A DNA stretch of 64,000 nt from Dioscorea cayenensis subsp. rotundata (GCF_009730915.1 NC_052482.1:3472001-3536000); one strand, 5' to 3'. Positions 1 to 13,019 are shown, counted from the stretch's first letter. Numbers and translations: made by a program. Notes: generated by a model from the sequence alone, not told the origin.

Positions 1-486
1 TCATGAGCTTTCAGTGTTCTCTTTCTGAAAAAATTTCAATAATGGATGCTTTTTGAGGTTTTCTTGATTCCTCGGCGCACTGGCTTGGTTGGTAGACGTG
101 ACTCCCCGAACGAAAGATACGATTTGGATTTGTATGAAGGAATTCGATTGGGAAAAGCTTTTGATTTCGTCTTGGGATTTTGATGTGATTAGGGTTTAAT
201 TAGTGTGTGATTGCGTGGTTTTTGTTTGCAGATAATGGAGAGGAGGATATGGTTCATGGTGATGTGGTTTGATGTTCTTGTCGGTTTCGGAATCCAGAGG
301 TAAGCGTTCTTGAGTTTTCAATATTTCTTTGATTTTCAATCCATGCTTTGTTCTTGCTATGTTATTTTAATTTAAGAATTCTATTTTCTCAACTCTGTTG
401 TAGACAATGGTGTTAGCTTTGTGGATAATTTGTACACATATTTGCATTGAATTGAGGGAAGAATGACATTCGATGATGTTGAATTT

Positions 487-517
<31 letters not shown>

Positions 518-961
518 GAGTGAGGTATGCTACTGGATGCACAGTGGGAGAGATGAACATGTTGTTCTTAACTATGCTGGCTTTTTGTTGAAAATATTGA
601 ACATTGTAAACTTCATTACGTAAAGGTGTTTGCTTTGTGGAGAATGTAACATGTTTGAAGTAAAATGGTTCATGAATGATATTAGATGATCTACAAGTCA
701 AGAAATTGTTAAATGATAATAAACTATTATTGCAAAGTTTTTTATTAACTGAACTAAACATGTAACTTTAATCTTGAAGGAGGAAGATAGCATGCATAGT
801 ACCATATCTCTGGGGGGAAGAGAAATGGTTTATTGAAGAAAAAGTAGTAATTATGATTTTTTCCCTTTGAATGACAATTTATAACCAAAACGTTAAAGGT
901 TGTTATTCTATGTTTAAATCTTACACAAATTTGTGGAGGAACATTATGCTTAAAAGAAGAA
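1..961 (+). pseudogene. Second, frame-broken copy of the lipase gene 5' end
   Basis: This stretch matches 4399-5350 almost throughout: upstream leader, first coding exon and part of intron 1. The ATG at 235 begins the same exon as the lipase ATG at 4631, but an extra T after about 30 bases shifts the frame and the reading then hits a stop. Differences from the 4399 copy are mostly single-base insertions and deletions, many in homopolymers, plus a run of 26 T at 492-517 where the other copy has four. It ends at the assembly gap. It is either a recent partial duplication or, more likely in my view, redundant low-quality sequence at a contig end. Confidence 0.8.
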
Positions 962-1961
962 NNNNNNNNNNNNNNNNNNNNNNNNNNNNNNNNNNNNNNN
1001 NNNNNNNNNNNNNNNNNNNNNNNNNNNNNNNNNNNNNNNNNNNNNNNNNNNNNNNNNNNNNNNNNNNNNNNNNNNNNNNNNNNNNNNNNNNNNNNNNNNN
1101 NNNNNNNNNNNNNNNNNNNNNNNNNNNNNNNNNNNNNNNNNNNNNNNNNNNNNNNNNNNNNNNNNNNNNNNNNNNNNNNNNNNNNNNNNNNNNNNNNNNN
1201 NNNNNNNNNNNNNNNNNNNNNNNNNNNNNNNNNNNNNNNNNNNNNNNNNNNNNNNNNNNNNNNNNNNNNNNNNNNNNNNNNNNNNNNNNNNNNNNNNNNN
1301 NNNNNNNNNNNNNNNNNNNNNNNNNNNNNNNNNNNNNNNNNNNNNNNNNNNNNNNNNNNNNNNNNNNNNNNNNNNNNNNNNNNNNNNNNNNNNNNNNNNN
1401 NNNNNNNNNNNNNNNNNNNNNNNNNNNNNNNNNNNNNNNNNNNNNNNNNNNNNNNNNNNNNNNNNNNNNNNNNNNNNNNNNNNNNNNNNNNNNNNNNNNN
1501 NNNNNNNNNNNNNNNNNNNNNNNNNNNNNNNNNNNNNNNNNNNNNNNNNNNNNNNNNNNNNNNNNNNNNNNNNNNNNNNNNNNNNNNNNNNNNNNNNNNN
1601 NNNNNNNNNNNNNNNNNNNNNNNNNNNNNNNNNNNNNNNNNNNNNNNNNNNNNNNNNNNNNNNNNNNNNNNNNNNNNNNNNNNNNNNNNNNNNNNNNNNN
1701 NNNNNNNNNNNNNNNNNNNNNNNNNNNNNNNNNNNNNNNNNNNNNNNNNNNNNNNNNNNNNNNNNNNNNNNNNNNNNNNNNNNNNNNNNNNNNNNNNNNN
1801 NNNNNNNNNNNNNNNNNNNNNNNNNNNNNNNNNNNNNNNNNNNNNNNNNNNNNNNNNNNNNNNNNNNNNNNNNNNNNNNNNNNNNNNNNNNNNNNNNNNN
1901 NNNNNNNNNNNNNNNNNNNNNNNNNNNNNNNNNNNNNNNNNNNNNNNNNNNNNNNNNNNNN
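962..1961. other. Assembly gap of exactly 1000 N
   Basis: There are 1000 consecutive N, a round number that suggests a placeholder rather than a measured gap. The reading frames drawn through it are artefacts. Confidence 0.99.
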
Positions 1962-4398
1962 GATGTTTAACTTATATAGTTGGATTCGAGTCCTAAGTTT
2001 AGAATGCATTAGTTTTATTTCATTGTTTAATGAGATGTCAAAATTATATTGACTTCTATTAAATATTTTCCATCTATACATGCATGGATGATTAACTACT
2101 AATTAAAAATTTTATATATATTTGAATAAATTTCCTAATAAAGAACTTTTTCTTTTTTATGATATTATCATATATTCTAATTAAATAAATTATATGTTCT
2201 TATATATATATATATATATATATATATCTTTATTCCATTCATCAATAAAGTTATCCCTTAATTTATAAATGTCAAAACTTATTGTGATTTTATATATTCT
2301 TTTTGTGTTTGTGTTTAGTTAAATGATTCTAGGATCACATAAAAATTTAAATTTAAAATTATATTTCGAAAGTTTTAGTTAAAACTCTCAATTTCAATGT
2401 TGAAGATTTTGATTGTTTATCATTATTTTACTTCTCCTTCACTAATTAACTTCTATAGGCAGCATTTGTTTATTAAAGATAGATGTACTTATAATTACGT
2501 TTATCAATATTTGGATAATAATTATCCACCCAGGAGATATATATCTACAATGACCATATATATTTGAGTTTAAATGCTTATTATCAATGACCAATAATTC
2601 ATGAATTAAAAGATAGTTAAGCCTCAGTTAATTTCATAATAATTTTTACTCAGCCAACCTTCAGAATAAATTGAATTAACCCACTTAGCTAGCCCTTCTT
2701 TTTGGAATATCTCACTTAACCCTTGATTTTAATTTTCATGACAGTGAGGCAATGCTAAGCTTGCTGCCAAAATATAACATAATAATAAGAGAAAATGTGT
2801 GAAATGTTTTAATTCAGTTGAACATATATATTGAGAGATATGGGGAAAGAGTATTATATATATATATATATATTACTAAATCACTCAATTTCTCCAAAAA
2901 ATAACCCCTTCAAATTTATCAAATTTGTAAAACATTCCTGAGTCCTGATTTTCAAAACTTTTATTTTTTTTAATTTAAATTAATTTAAAATTACAAAATT
3001 TCTCATAAATTAGTTCTTCTTGCAGCCTATGCCAAGAGTACTTTGGATGTTCTATTAAAATATTTAAAAGATAGAACTCCATAAAAAATTAAAAGAAAAA
3101 AGGATTAGAAGGTGAATGGAAAAGAACTATGTATGATCATAATGAAAATATAAAGTGTACGTTACATCCAAAAAAAATTTTGCAAGATTTATACCTAACT
3201 AATAAATCTCCCTGTCATGCAATTTTGAAGGAGAGATATAATTCCTTCATAGGAGATCACAAAGGACACATTAAAAACAGTACTGTAAATAATACAGGTT
3301 CGGGAACAATTGATGAATACTATTCATATTGTACATAATGTTAGGTTTCAACTTTGCGCCTGTTCATCCACTGCCCAAGTGACAATCCTCTAAATTGGTC
3401 AGTGGTTATCATATATATATATATATATATATGCAAGTTTCCATCCACTGTATACAAAATATAGCATAAGATATCTAAATGATTGCTATGGTATGTTAAA
3501 CATGGTTGTGTCACATTATTGGTTTAATAAACAAGTTACGCAACTCTTGTTTCTCATTTATTAAAGGAATTGTATTTAATAAAACAATCAATATGTTTTT
3601 TTTTGAACATATGCCCCTATTAGAAAATCTCATAATTTAATATATATCTTTTTAAAAGTTTTAATATCTTAGTATAATTCCAATGTCTATTTTGAGGAAA
3701 AGTAAATTTACTAACCCTGAGGAGCATAGCAGAAAATATTGACTTTTAGCATGACTATGATACATATAATATATTTTACTAAAGATAAATTATTTATTAG
3801 TATAGTTATACTTTAATTTTCCTTTTTTTTATATATTTTTAATTTATTAAAACATCATCTTTCAATCTCGGGTCAAGATATTTCAAATGTCATTTTGAAT
3901 TAAAAACTTCAAAAATAATTTTATTTCATGAAAATAAATTAACAATTAACTTTTTTATTAAGGTGAGACGGTTATATATATATATATATAATTTATCTTA
4001 AAATAAATATTATTTCAGTGAATGATCTTTTGTTTTATCACACTTAATCACTGTACATAAGTGAGGTCATGAGTTTAACTCTTTCTATCACAGGCTGAGG
4101 GCGCATGGTATAATTAAAAGGCAGATATTATTTCATATGATTTTAAAAAAAAAATATTGCAAATTTTTTGTATATATAAATACATATATATATATATATA
4201 TATTGCAAATCTTTTGAAAAAATATGATAGAAATTCACATGGATGAATGTGAAATATTTAGATTTGATATGGGGGTATATGTAAATTAATTTTTCTTTTT
4301 TAAAAAATAAATAATTTAAGTTGGAGTGCGCTTGGGAAAAACATGGAATAGTTTTGTTTTTATCCCAATCCTTCATCTTGTGATGGAATCTCTTTCGG
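1962..4398. other. AT-rich intergenic DNA, no gene seen
   Basis: Very AT-rich sequence with (TA)n tracts near 2203-2227, 2850-2872, 3411-3433 and 3975-3990. The longest open frame (3129-3338, 69 codons) resembles nothing I recognise and has no coding character. The last 300 bases may hold the lipase promoter, but no single TATA box stands out from the many TA tracts. Confidence 0.6.
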
Positions 4399-4630
4399 TC
4401 ATGAGCTTTCAGTGTTCTCTTTCTGAAAAATTTCAATAATTTCGATGCTTTTTTGAGGTTTTCTTGATTCCTCGGCGCAATTGGCTTGGTTGGTAGACGA
4501 TTCCTGAACGAAAGATACGATTTTGGATTTGTATGAAGGGAATTCGATTGGGAAAAGCTTTGATTTCGTCTGATTTTGATGTGATTAGGGTTTAATTAGT
4601 GTGTGATTATGTGGTTTTGTTTTGCAGATA

Positions 4631-7600
4631 ATGGAGAGGAGGATATGGTTCATGGTGATGGGTTTGATGTTCTTGTTTGTGGTTTCTGAAAGCAGAGGTA
4701 AAGTTGCCCCCTTTTTGAGTTTTTCTAAATATTTCTTTGATTTTTCAATCCATGCTTTGTTCTTTGCTATGTTATTTTAATTTAAGAATTCCTATTTTCT
4801 CAACTCTGTTGTAGACAATGGTGTTAGCTTTGTGGATAATTGTACACATATTTGCATTGAATTGAGGGAAGAATGACATTCGATGATGTTGAATTTAGGG
4901 ATTTTGGAGTGTGAGGTATACTGGATGCACAGTGGGGAGAGATGAAATATGTTGTTCTTAACTATGCTATTTTTGTTGAAAATATTGAACATTGTAAACT
5001 TCATTATTGCAAAGGTGTTTGCTTTGTGGAGAATTGCACATGTTTGAAGTAAAATGGTTCAAGAATGATATTAGATGATCTACAAGTCATGAAAATTGTT
5101 AAATGATAATAAACTTGTTATTGCAAGTTTTTTATTAACTGAACTAAATATGCAACTTTTAATCTTTGAAGGGAGGAAGATAGCATGCATAGTACCATAT
5201 CTCTTGGGGAAGAGAAAATGGTTTATTGAAGAAAAGAGGTGGAATTATGATTTTTTTCCCTTTTGAATGACAATTTATAAGAATGCTAGTTGTTATTCTA
5301 TGTTTAAATCTTACACAAATTTGTGGAGGAATATTATGCTTAAAAGAAGAAAGAAAACTTGAATCCATGTTTGTAGAAATTATGATGGAATTGCTATATA
5401 GCTACTTGTGCTGTCATTAAAAGGAAAGCTCACTTAGTTCTTAATTAATTTCTTGATGCTTTTTGGCTTTTTTTTTACTTTGAAATTTGAGTAGTTAAAT
5501 TATATTATTTTCACCATCAAAATTCCAACCCTTCCTGCCTACTGCAGGTAGGAGAATGCAGTGATGCTTGAACATAATAATAATATTAAAAAAATCGATA
5601 CCTTGATGCCTGCTTCAACAAGTATGTGTAATGCATTACTCTTTTGGTGTACCTTGATCATATTTTCAACAATTGATTTGCATCTTTGTGTGGTATGAAA
5701 CTGCTAAAATTTTTTCGATCTTCTCAGATGTGTCATTCATGTTGATAACAAACGCTGTAATCTAATTACAAATAAAATTTGGTTTTAAAGAATTTTATGG
5801 ACATCCTTATTCAACCATTTTTCTTCATTGTTACAGAGCTTAAGAATAATATGCAAGAAGATCACAATCATACTTACAATCATACTCTTGCACAGATACT
5901 TGTGGAGTATGCTTCTGCTGTAAGTTCAAACACACTATTTTTTTATTAAATTTTTTATCAGCATAAGTTTGAATGCAATTAGCGCATTTATATCAGCATT
6001 TTCTTCTGCTTAGTTGATTAGTGTTGCCATAAATTGGTTTACATTTTTTGGGCAATATTTTTTGTGTTTAACTTTTGCATTTTGCTTCATAAATATTAAG
6101 TGTCTTTAATTTTTTTTAAATGCTTCTAACCTGCACACTCAAATGCACTTTGCAGGTGTATGTTGCTGACCTAACTGAACTATTTACATGGACTTGTTCA
6201 AGGTGCAATGACATGACCAAGGTATCTAAGAAAAATTTTAATTTTTTTTTCCATTTCTCATATAATTTTATACATAATGTCTGCTAAAATGGGTCAGTTC
6301 CATTTGTTTTGGCACAGGGGTTTGAAATGGTAGAGCTGATTGTTGATGTTCAGAACTGCTTGCAGGTACTTCCTTGTTGTGATATAATTAATGTATTCCG
6401 CTTTGTTAAAATCTCTTTGAGTTGCAGCAGTTGCTGATCTTCACATATATTATTTGTTACAGGCTTTTGTTGGTGTCGCTCATGATCTTAATGCCATTGT
6501 CATTTCCTTCAGAGGCACTCAAGGAAACAGGTAAGCATGAAACACTTGCTTAAAAGTTTTTAGTTTATCACTAGCCAGTTGCCCTGATTTTGTTGGTTTG
6601 ATTTTTAGAATTCTGTATTCCTTGTCTTCAATACCTGGACAGAACTCAATTTCTTATTTCTATTATCCATAAATACTTGGTAATCTGAAGGAATTGTTCA
6701 AAAGTAGTTATTTAAATTGCTATTAAGGAAGCTTACATGTTGCCTCTTTGTTTACAAATTGAGAGGACATGTCTCTAAAACACATGTTTAGTCATAGTCT
6801 CTACTCCCATTTTGGTTCTGACCAGCTCCATCTTTGATTTTTGAACTTTTTCAAATTAAGTAAAAAAAAAAAAAAGTCTTTAGGACATAAATCTATTAAA
6901 CATCTAACTTTTTTAATTCCTTACACAGTTGGGATTTATGCTTTCATTGTCTCCATCTTATTTTAGACTTCAATGATCATGATCGTTTCATAGTTGTTAT
7001 CGTGGTTTACCTTTGGGCAACTAGTACTTTGCCATTATTTTTTCAGAATTGTTAGATAGCTAAGAATGTTTTGACACCAAATGCATTCTGCTTTCATGTT
7101 ATCAGTTTCTCCTGACTCCATACTGTTAAACCAATTGGTTGTGTATGTGCAGTGTACAGAATTGGATTGAAGACCTATTCTGGAAACAGCTTGATCTGAA
7201 CTATCCCCAAATGCCTGATGCGATGGTAGTTATCATTACTCGTGTATATTTAACAGAATAAAAATGAAATTTTGATCATCTTGACGGCCTCCTTTCATTT
7301 GCAAGGTGCACCATGGCTTCTATTCTGCTTACCATAACACTAGTCTTGGTCCTGGGATTCTGAATGCGGTTCAGAGAACTAGAGATGTATTTGGAGACAT
7401 CCAAGTCATGGTTACTGGGCACTCAATGGGAGGTGCCATGGCTTCCTTTTGCGCACTTGATCTCACTGTAAACCTCTGCTTCTTTTACAAAAGTTAATTT
7501 ACTTTTCGCCATCTTTTTTATTTTGCGTGAGCTATTCTGTATTCGACTTTTGAGTATTTTATGATAGTTGGGGTGTTGGTAGTGAAAATTTTATACTTCT

Positions 7601-8316
7601 GTGATAGCTAAATCATGGAATTCACAATGTTCAACTGATAACATTTGGACAACCACGTATCGGGAATGCAATTTTTTCTTCATACTTCAACAAACATGTA
7701 CCACATGCAATCCGGGTGACCAATGGGCATGATATCGTGCCCCATTTACCACCATATTACTATTATTTCCCTTCAAAGACGTATCATCACTTTGCAAGAG
7801 AGGTAATCTAAATCTTATAAAATATCTATATATGATTTGATTATGTGGAATGTTTGGTCTTAAAGTTACAAATTGTCTTTTTATTTTGTTGTTTCTATAT
7901 TAATTTGTGTGCAATTGTCAGGTATGGCTAAATAATATTGGCTTTGGAAGACAAATCTACACTATTGAGAAGATTTGTGATGATTCCGGTGAAGACCCAA
8001 CCTGCAGCAGGTACATATAACATCATCTTTCTACTTTCGTTCTTTTGATCGATGGAGTCAAAGCTAATTGTTAATTTACAAAATCGGTTATTCGTTTGAA
8101 AGGTCTGTTTCTGGGAATAGCGTGTCAGATCATCTCACATATTATGGAATCATGCTAAAAGCCGATACTTGGGGTTCATGTAAGATCATAATGAGTAAAA
8201 CCATGGACGAGTACCAGACTGATCCTGCAGGAAACATTATTTTGTCCCGGATACCAATTTTTGATCAAATTCTGAAGAAAAGAGTGCAAGACGACGGTGG
8301 AATCAACTCTCGCTGA
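4631..8316 (+). CDS. Class-3 (fungal lipase-like) alpha/beta-hydrolase, 10 coding exons
   Basis: Predicted triacylglycerol lipase-type esterase of 354 residues. Coding exons: 4631-4697, 5837-5919, 6156-6221, 6318-6365, 6463-6530, 7153-7225, 7306-7467, 7608-7802, 7922-8010 and 8103-8316. All introns are GT-AG, the phases join exactly, and the 1065 coding bases end in TGA. Residues 1-22 (MERRIWFMVMGLMFLFVV...) look like a signal peptide, so the enzyme probably enters the secretory pathway. The Lipase_3 domain has the nucleophile elbow GHSMG (Ser175), a candidate catalytic Asp231 in TNGHDIVPHLPP and a candidate His294 in SDHLTYYG. The order matches the Arabidopsis At5g18630/At5g18640 type as I remember it. 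The sequence TTTTGCAG just before the ATG suggests a leader intron, possibly from 4493. The substrate is unknown. Confidence 0.93.
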
Positions 8317-9049
8317 CATACATTTCGATTATAATTGTACAGGAAAGTCAAGATGTGTATAAGAACTCACACCTTTTAAAAATGAATGTTTTCTTAGCAG
8401 AGTGAAAATGCTTATTTAGAAGTAAAACCATCTTGCAATCTTTCAACATTCATTTATCTCAAGGTGCAAGTAAATTGGCGCAGTGTAATTCAATGAATCA
8501 CTTGTTTGGCAGGGTCTTGTTGTCGTCGTTGCTGTGTTTTTGGACAAAAGCGATAAGCGCCATCAAAGGGACAGTGTCTTGTCATCGTTTTTTGGGGGAC
8601 AAAAAGTGATAAGCGCCATCAAAGGGACATATAGGTATAGAGATACATTAGCTATAGTGGTTTAACGATCCTCTAGAGATTTATTATATGATGTGAGTTA
8701 GGATGTGTCACGTATGCTTAAATTGATATCAGTGATTTTGGAAAGGTGAAAAACACAATTTCTCTCATAAAAGATTCATATCATGGGAGGATTCATATCA
8801 AGATCTAATGAGCATAGCTATACCTTTAACCAACGTCGCGTGCTGGCACTTGATCACTCCTCTTGATCAAGTTCAGCCTTACACCTTCTTTTGTCTTGGA
8901 TTTCCTACCAAAGAGCCAAAGAAAACTTGAATTGGCTAAGGCTAGAAAGAGATCTTGCCAAGAGAATTGAGAGCTTGGGAAAAACTTCGTATTCTTCTTA
9001 AAAACTCCAATGCTTACAACACTTCTTGGATGCTTGGTTGATCCCTAAC
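8317..9049. other. Lipase 3' flank with a short tandem repeat
   Basis: Contains the lipase 3' untranslated region, whose end is not clear. A 31-base sequence (core gataagcgccatcaaaggga) occurs at 8543-8573 and again, nearly unchanged, at 8598-8628. No gene is seen in the rest. Confidence 0.55.
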
Positions 9050-9664
9050 ATAATGTTTGGATTCAAAAGTAGAAGGGAAAGTAAAGGAAGGGAAGGGGAG
9101 GAAAAGTAAAGGAAAGGAATGGTTCAAACTTTGTTTGGATAGACAAATTTTATGGAGGGAAAGGAAATGATGGTTTTTTGATAAACCTTGTTTGGTTAAG
9201 GAAGAGAAAAGAAAGAAAATGACATATAATAATGTGATTTATCAATTATACCCGTATTATTAAATAAAAAATTACTTATTTCTATCTAAACACATGCAGT
9301 ATAAACATCTCAAATAAATTTACATTTTAAGCAGATTTTTTAATAAATATTAAATTATTATAATTAACATTATTATTTTGATTTTGATTTTTATATTTTA
9401 ATTTTGTTTTCTCTCAATTACTATCATTTATTTTTCCTTTAGAAGTATATCATACATTATTTAAAGACCAATTCCTTCCACAGCTATGTTGGATCATCAT
9501 AAGATCACTTTATCATATTGTTAGTAAACCTATTTTAATATTTCAATTCATAGCATATAATGTTGAGTTAGATAATTATTAGTTTTTTTCTCACTAATTT
9601 TTTTTTAAAATTTTTTTTGTACTTAATATAAAATTTGGATAGCAAAGAATTCTATTGAAACAAA

Positions 9665-11138
9665 TAAGGTTGTCAGACCCGGCCCGGGCATTGACCCGGC
9701 CAACCTAAGGGGTCAGGGATCAATGGGTCCAACCTCAAACCGGGGTTGAACAGGGTCACTAATAAAACATTTAAAAATATATTATAACAATAAATCTTTA
9801 TAAAAATATAATATAATCTCTATCTTTAATATTTAAAACCCAAAATTAATTAAATTTAATATTTAAAATTTTAATTTTATATTTTTTTTAAATATAAAAT
9901 ATAAAAAAATAAAAAATAAAAAACTCATAAAGGTCTCGGGACTCACAGATCTGTGAGTCCTGAGACTTTCCCCTCTCTCTCCTTAGGGATGTAAATGAGG
10001 CGGGGAATCCCCGTTTCCCGTGGGGACCCGCCTCGGCGGAGCGGGGATTTCCCGAAATAACCCCCTCGGGGCGGGGAACGGGGAAAATCACTCCCGCCTC
10101 GGGAGCGAGGCGGGGCGGGAAGGCATTCCCCTCCATGCTCCCCATGGGATCCCCGCGGGGATTCCCCGATTTTTAATAATAATAATATATATATATATAT
10201 ATATATATAGAAAATAACTATTTATTTTTTTAAAATAATCCAATATGAATATAAGATTATAAGGACCAAATATGTGGGTTTCAAAAAAATATATTTCTAG
10301 TATTTATTAATAATGTTTTAGACTTTTAGACTTTAAGTAATACTAGTATTACTTTTGTGTGATGTACGAATATATATATATATATATATATATGAAATTT
10401 TTTTAAAAATTTAATAATTTTTTTTATTTTCTATAGAAATTAAGGTAAAATTAAAATTAAATAAAATAAGCTATTCATCAACTTCAAAAATATAATATTT
10501 TTATAAAATTAATTTTATTATATATTATGAGATAAAATAATATAATTTAGTGTTATGTTATAAATATTTTAATATTATTAAAATAATATTGGTAAAATTT
10601 CTATGAGAAATTAACAAGTGTCAAATAGGTTTTCTACTTTAATATATATATTTTTGATATATAACATTATTAGAATTTTATGTAATAAAAAAATTGGCCG
10701 GGGGCAGGGATTCCCCGACCCCGTGGGGATCCCCGCGGGGGAATGAGTGGGGATAATTTCCTCCCGCGGGGAATTTGGAGGCGGGGAATCCCCGCCACGT
10801 GGGAAGCGGGGATGGGGACGGGGATCCCATTCCCCGCCCCGCCCCACTTACATCCCTAACTCTCTCTCCTTGGTCTTCTTCCTCTCTTTTGCTTTCATCT
10901 TCTTCCACGGTTCCACCGGCTGCCTCTCTCTTGACCTGCTCTTTCTCCCTTTAATCCTCCTCCGCCGAGCGATTCTCCACCGTATTTTCTCTTTGTCCCC
11001 AGCTTCATATCCGGGTCATCTGGTCCTTAGCCGGGTTATTAGTAGTCCGAGTCAAGGAGCATGACCGAACCGGCCTCATGGCCGGTTCACGGTTTTTCGG
11101 ATCGAACCGGCAAGGCCGGTCCGGGTTTGACTACCTTA
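9665..11138. mobile_element. Non-autonomous hAT-type element with perfect 8-bp target duplication
   Basis: The left end is taaggttgtcagacccgg and the right end is the complement of taaggtagtcaaacccgg. It is flanked by gaaacaaa at 9657-9664 and again at 11139-11146. An 8-bp duplication plus a TAAGG terminus fits hAT elements. The subterminal DNA is rich in CCGG/ACCGG blocks. It belongs to the same family as 18774-19656, in the opposite orientation: its left end aligns with the complement of that element's right end. It is interrupted by the element at 9983-10859. No transposase frame is visible. Confidence 0.85.
9983..10859. mobile_element. GC-ended inverted-repeat element nested inside the hAT element
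   Basis: It starts ttagggatgtaaatgaggc and ends with the near complement (cccacttacatccctaa). Both termini, roughly 160-190 bases each, are packed with cggggaatccccg-type palindromes, while the core is AT-rich. It is flanked by ctctctctcc at 9973-9982 and 10860-10869. Because this is a CT run, the target duplication could be 8 to 10 bp, so hAT or Mutator type cannot be decided. It has no coding capacity. Confidence 0.75.
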
Positions 11139-11539
11139 GAAACAAATTCTCACAAAGATGAATTGACAAATAAAAAACACAACATAAACAAATAAACAAA
11201 CAAAAAAGAAATACATGAAACAAGAATCAACGGATCGGTGTCATATGAATATTTGATTAAAATAAAATTAGATTGAAAAACGTGAATGAAGAAACTTATG
11301 AAATGGGGTTATGTAAATTAATTAAAAAAATAAGGGTATCAAGGTTTTTTTAAAACAATTTTAAATTTTTAGGAGGTTCTCCCTCCCCAGAGGGTTTTGG
11401 AGGGTCAAAATTAAACATTCCTTTCTCTTCATGAAATTAAAAATATTTATCCAAACGAGAGAAGGGTTCACTCTGACAATCCAAAACCCTCGCTTTACTT
11501 TATTTTTCGTCACCGGCCCTCAATCCAAACATAAAATAA

Positions 11540-12590
11540 AGCTAGCCCTTTAAGAGTACTTATAGCACTCCATCTCCTCAAAGGACAGTGGGGATCGATC
11601 CGATCCGATAGCTATAATTAACCCTTTAGAGTATTCTATAACTCTATATATATACACCTCTATCAAAATATCTAGCCTTTCCCCTTTTCTAAAAACTTCC
11701 TTCCATTCTTCTAGGATCATAGAGAGAAGTCTAGAAAGACCCACACACTTCTACATATTTCTTCATACAAGGTTATATAATAACACTTAGAATATTTTCT
11801 AAGTATGAAAGGGAATCTCCCTTCTTCTCAGTCTTGACGGGATTTCTCGGCGCGTCGTACATCTACCATGTCGCGCCGAGCGTGACACTATGCATTGCAT
11901 GGTGCCTTACCACCTTAGCTGGCAGGGTTATGTTTATTTCACCAAAGTGAATTCGTTTTTATTTCCTTTGTTTTGGATAAGAAATAATTTTGTTCCAATT
12001 TTTATGTTTACTTTATTCCATGGAGTCCAGAGATTATTGATTACAATTTATATGTTTTTATTTTAAATTCAAGTGTCAGATGCTCTTTATGTAAACGCTC
12101 ATACCAACATGTTCTACGATAATTATTGAGAAAAAAAATATATAATCAATATTATAAACAATAAATTCAAATACAACATATTATCTCACACAAATATATA
12201 TATATATATATACTATATGTGTCTGCATGCATGTAATGCATGTATATATAGATATTATTGTTAAAATCATGCTTATGATATTAACATACATCTTTTTAAA
12301 TATCAGGATGCTAAATGAAGAATTTGCTTTTTAGCTTTAGCCTTGTCTTTTGATTCCTATATATCACCAGGAATCATAAAAAAGCAGAGAAAAAAAAAAA
12401 CAAAGAAGAATAGCACTCAATTATATATATATATAATAACTCCGTAATATTTATTACATTTATTTGAAATATGACAATGTACATAATACCAAGAAAAGAG
12501 AGTAACACAAATTAAGATTACATTGAGACATCAAAAACTTTGACCTCTACATGTAATTTTTTTTTAATTTAAAATTTTATGTAATATGAT
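11540..12590. other. Intergenic DNA with one GC-rich hairpin
   Basis: No gene was recognised. A perfect 9-bp inverted repeat (CTCGGCGCG at 11846-11854, CGCGCCGAG at 11872-11880) stands out against the AT-rich background. A TATA-like tract lies near 11643-11652. The last 200 bases hold the 3' flank of the glutaredoxin gene. Confidence 0.5.
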
Positions 12591-12591
12591 A

Positions 12592-12903
12592 TCAGAGCCA
12601 GAGTGCACCTACATCATGAAGTAATGGAATAAGACCGCCGGTAAGATGAAGAGTCATAACTTTATCAGTAGGACCAATAAGATCACCGCCGATGAACACC
12701 ACAGGGACCGGAGGAGATCGACCTAAGAGCTTGGATAGAGCCCTCTCAATCTCTTTGCCCTTAGGGTCTTCATCAAGCTCATAGATGTAAGGGTTTACTC
12801 CAAGCTCACAAAAGAACCTCTTCATGGTGTGACACATGCAACAAGTGCTCACACTAAAGATCACTACTGCTCTTTGTGATGCCAACCTCATCACTCTATC
12901 CAT
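12592..12903 (-). CDS. CC-type glutaredoxin (ROXY family)
   Basis: Single-exon gene for 103 residues, the usual size of this land-plant-specific glutaredoxin class. The active site is CCMC at residues 21-24 (VSTCCMCH), followed by the glutathione-binding PPVPVVFIGGDLIGP stretch at 64-78. The protein ends in ALWL after a leucine-rich LIPLL segment. In characterised ROXY proteins this end mediates binding to TGA bZIP transcription factors, so a role as a nuclear/cytosolic regulator of TGA-dependent transcription is likely by family, in floral, defence or nitrogen signalling. The subclass cannot be fixed here. The next in-frame Met is residue 5, but residue 1 gives the family length. The gene stands alone. 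Confidence 0.95.
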   Translation of the reverse strand: MDRVMRLASQRAVVIFSVSTCCMCHTMKRFFCELGVNPYIYELDEDPKGKEIERALSKLLGRSPPVPVVFIGGDLIGPTDKVMTLHLTGGLIPLLHDVGALWL

Positions 12904-13005
12904 TCTAAGTGAGAATGTTAATGGAGCTAGCTCAAAAAATGTGGGTTAGGGTTAGTGTAATAATGAACTTGTTCTTTTTGTGAAGAGTTTGATGTGAGTT
13001 GAGTT

Positions 13006-13016
13006 GTTTATATAGG
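13006..13016 (-). promoter_or_regulatory. TATA box of the glutaredoxin gene
   Basis: Read on the - strand the sequence is CCTATATAAAC, about 105 bases upstream of the ATG. That would place transcription start roughly 70-75 bases before the start codon. Position and sequence fit a plant TATA box; the start site is inferred. Confidence 0.65.
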
Positions 13017-13019
13017 GTT

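Larger units (their letters stand above)
9050..11535. mobile_element. Possible outermost element of a nested transposon stack
   Basis: The ends are weakly inverted: atgtttggattc at the left, and caatccaaacata (its near complement) at the right. Both subterminal regions repeat gtttggat and aaaggaa motifs. The two better-defined elements at 9665-11138 and 9983-10859 lie inside. No target-site duplication could be fixed, so the limits are approximate and the call is tentative. Confidence 0.35.

Noticed and set aside
871..2081. Frames of 386-393 codons on both strands across the gap
   Set aside because: Almost all codons are N. The frames exist only because the gap contains no stop.
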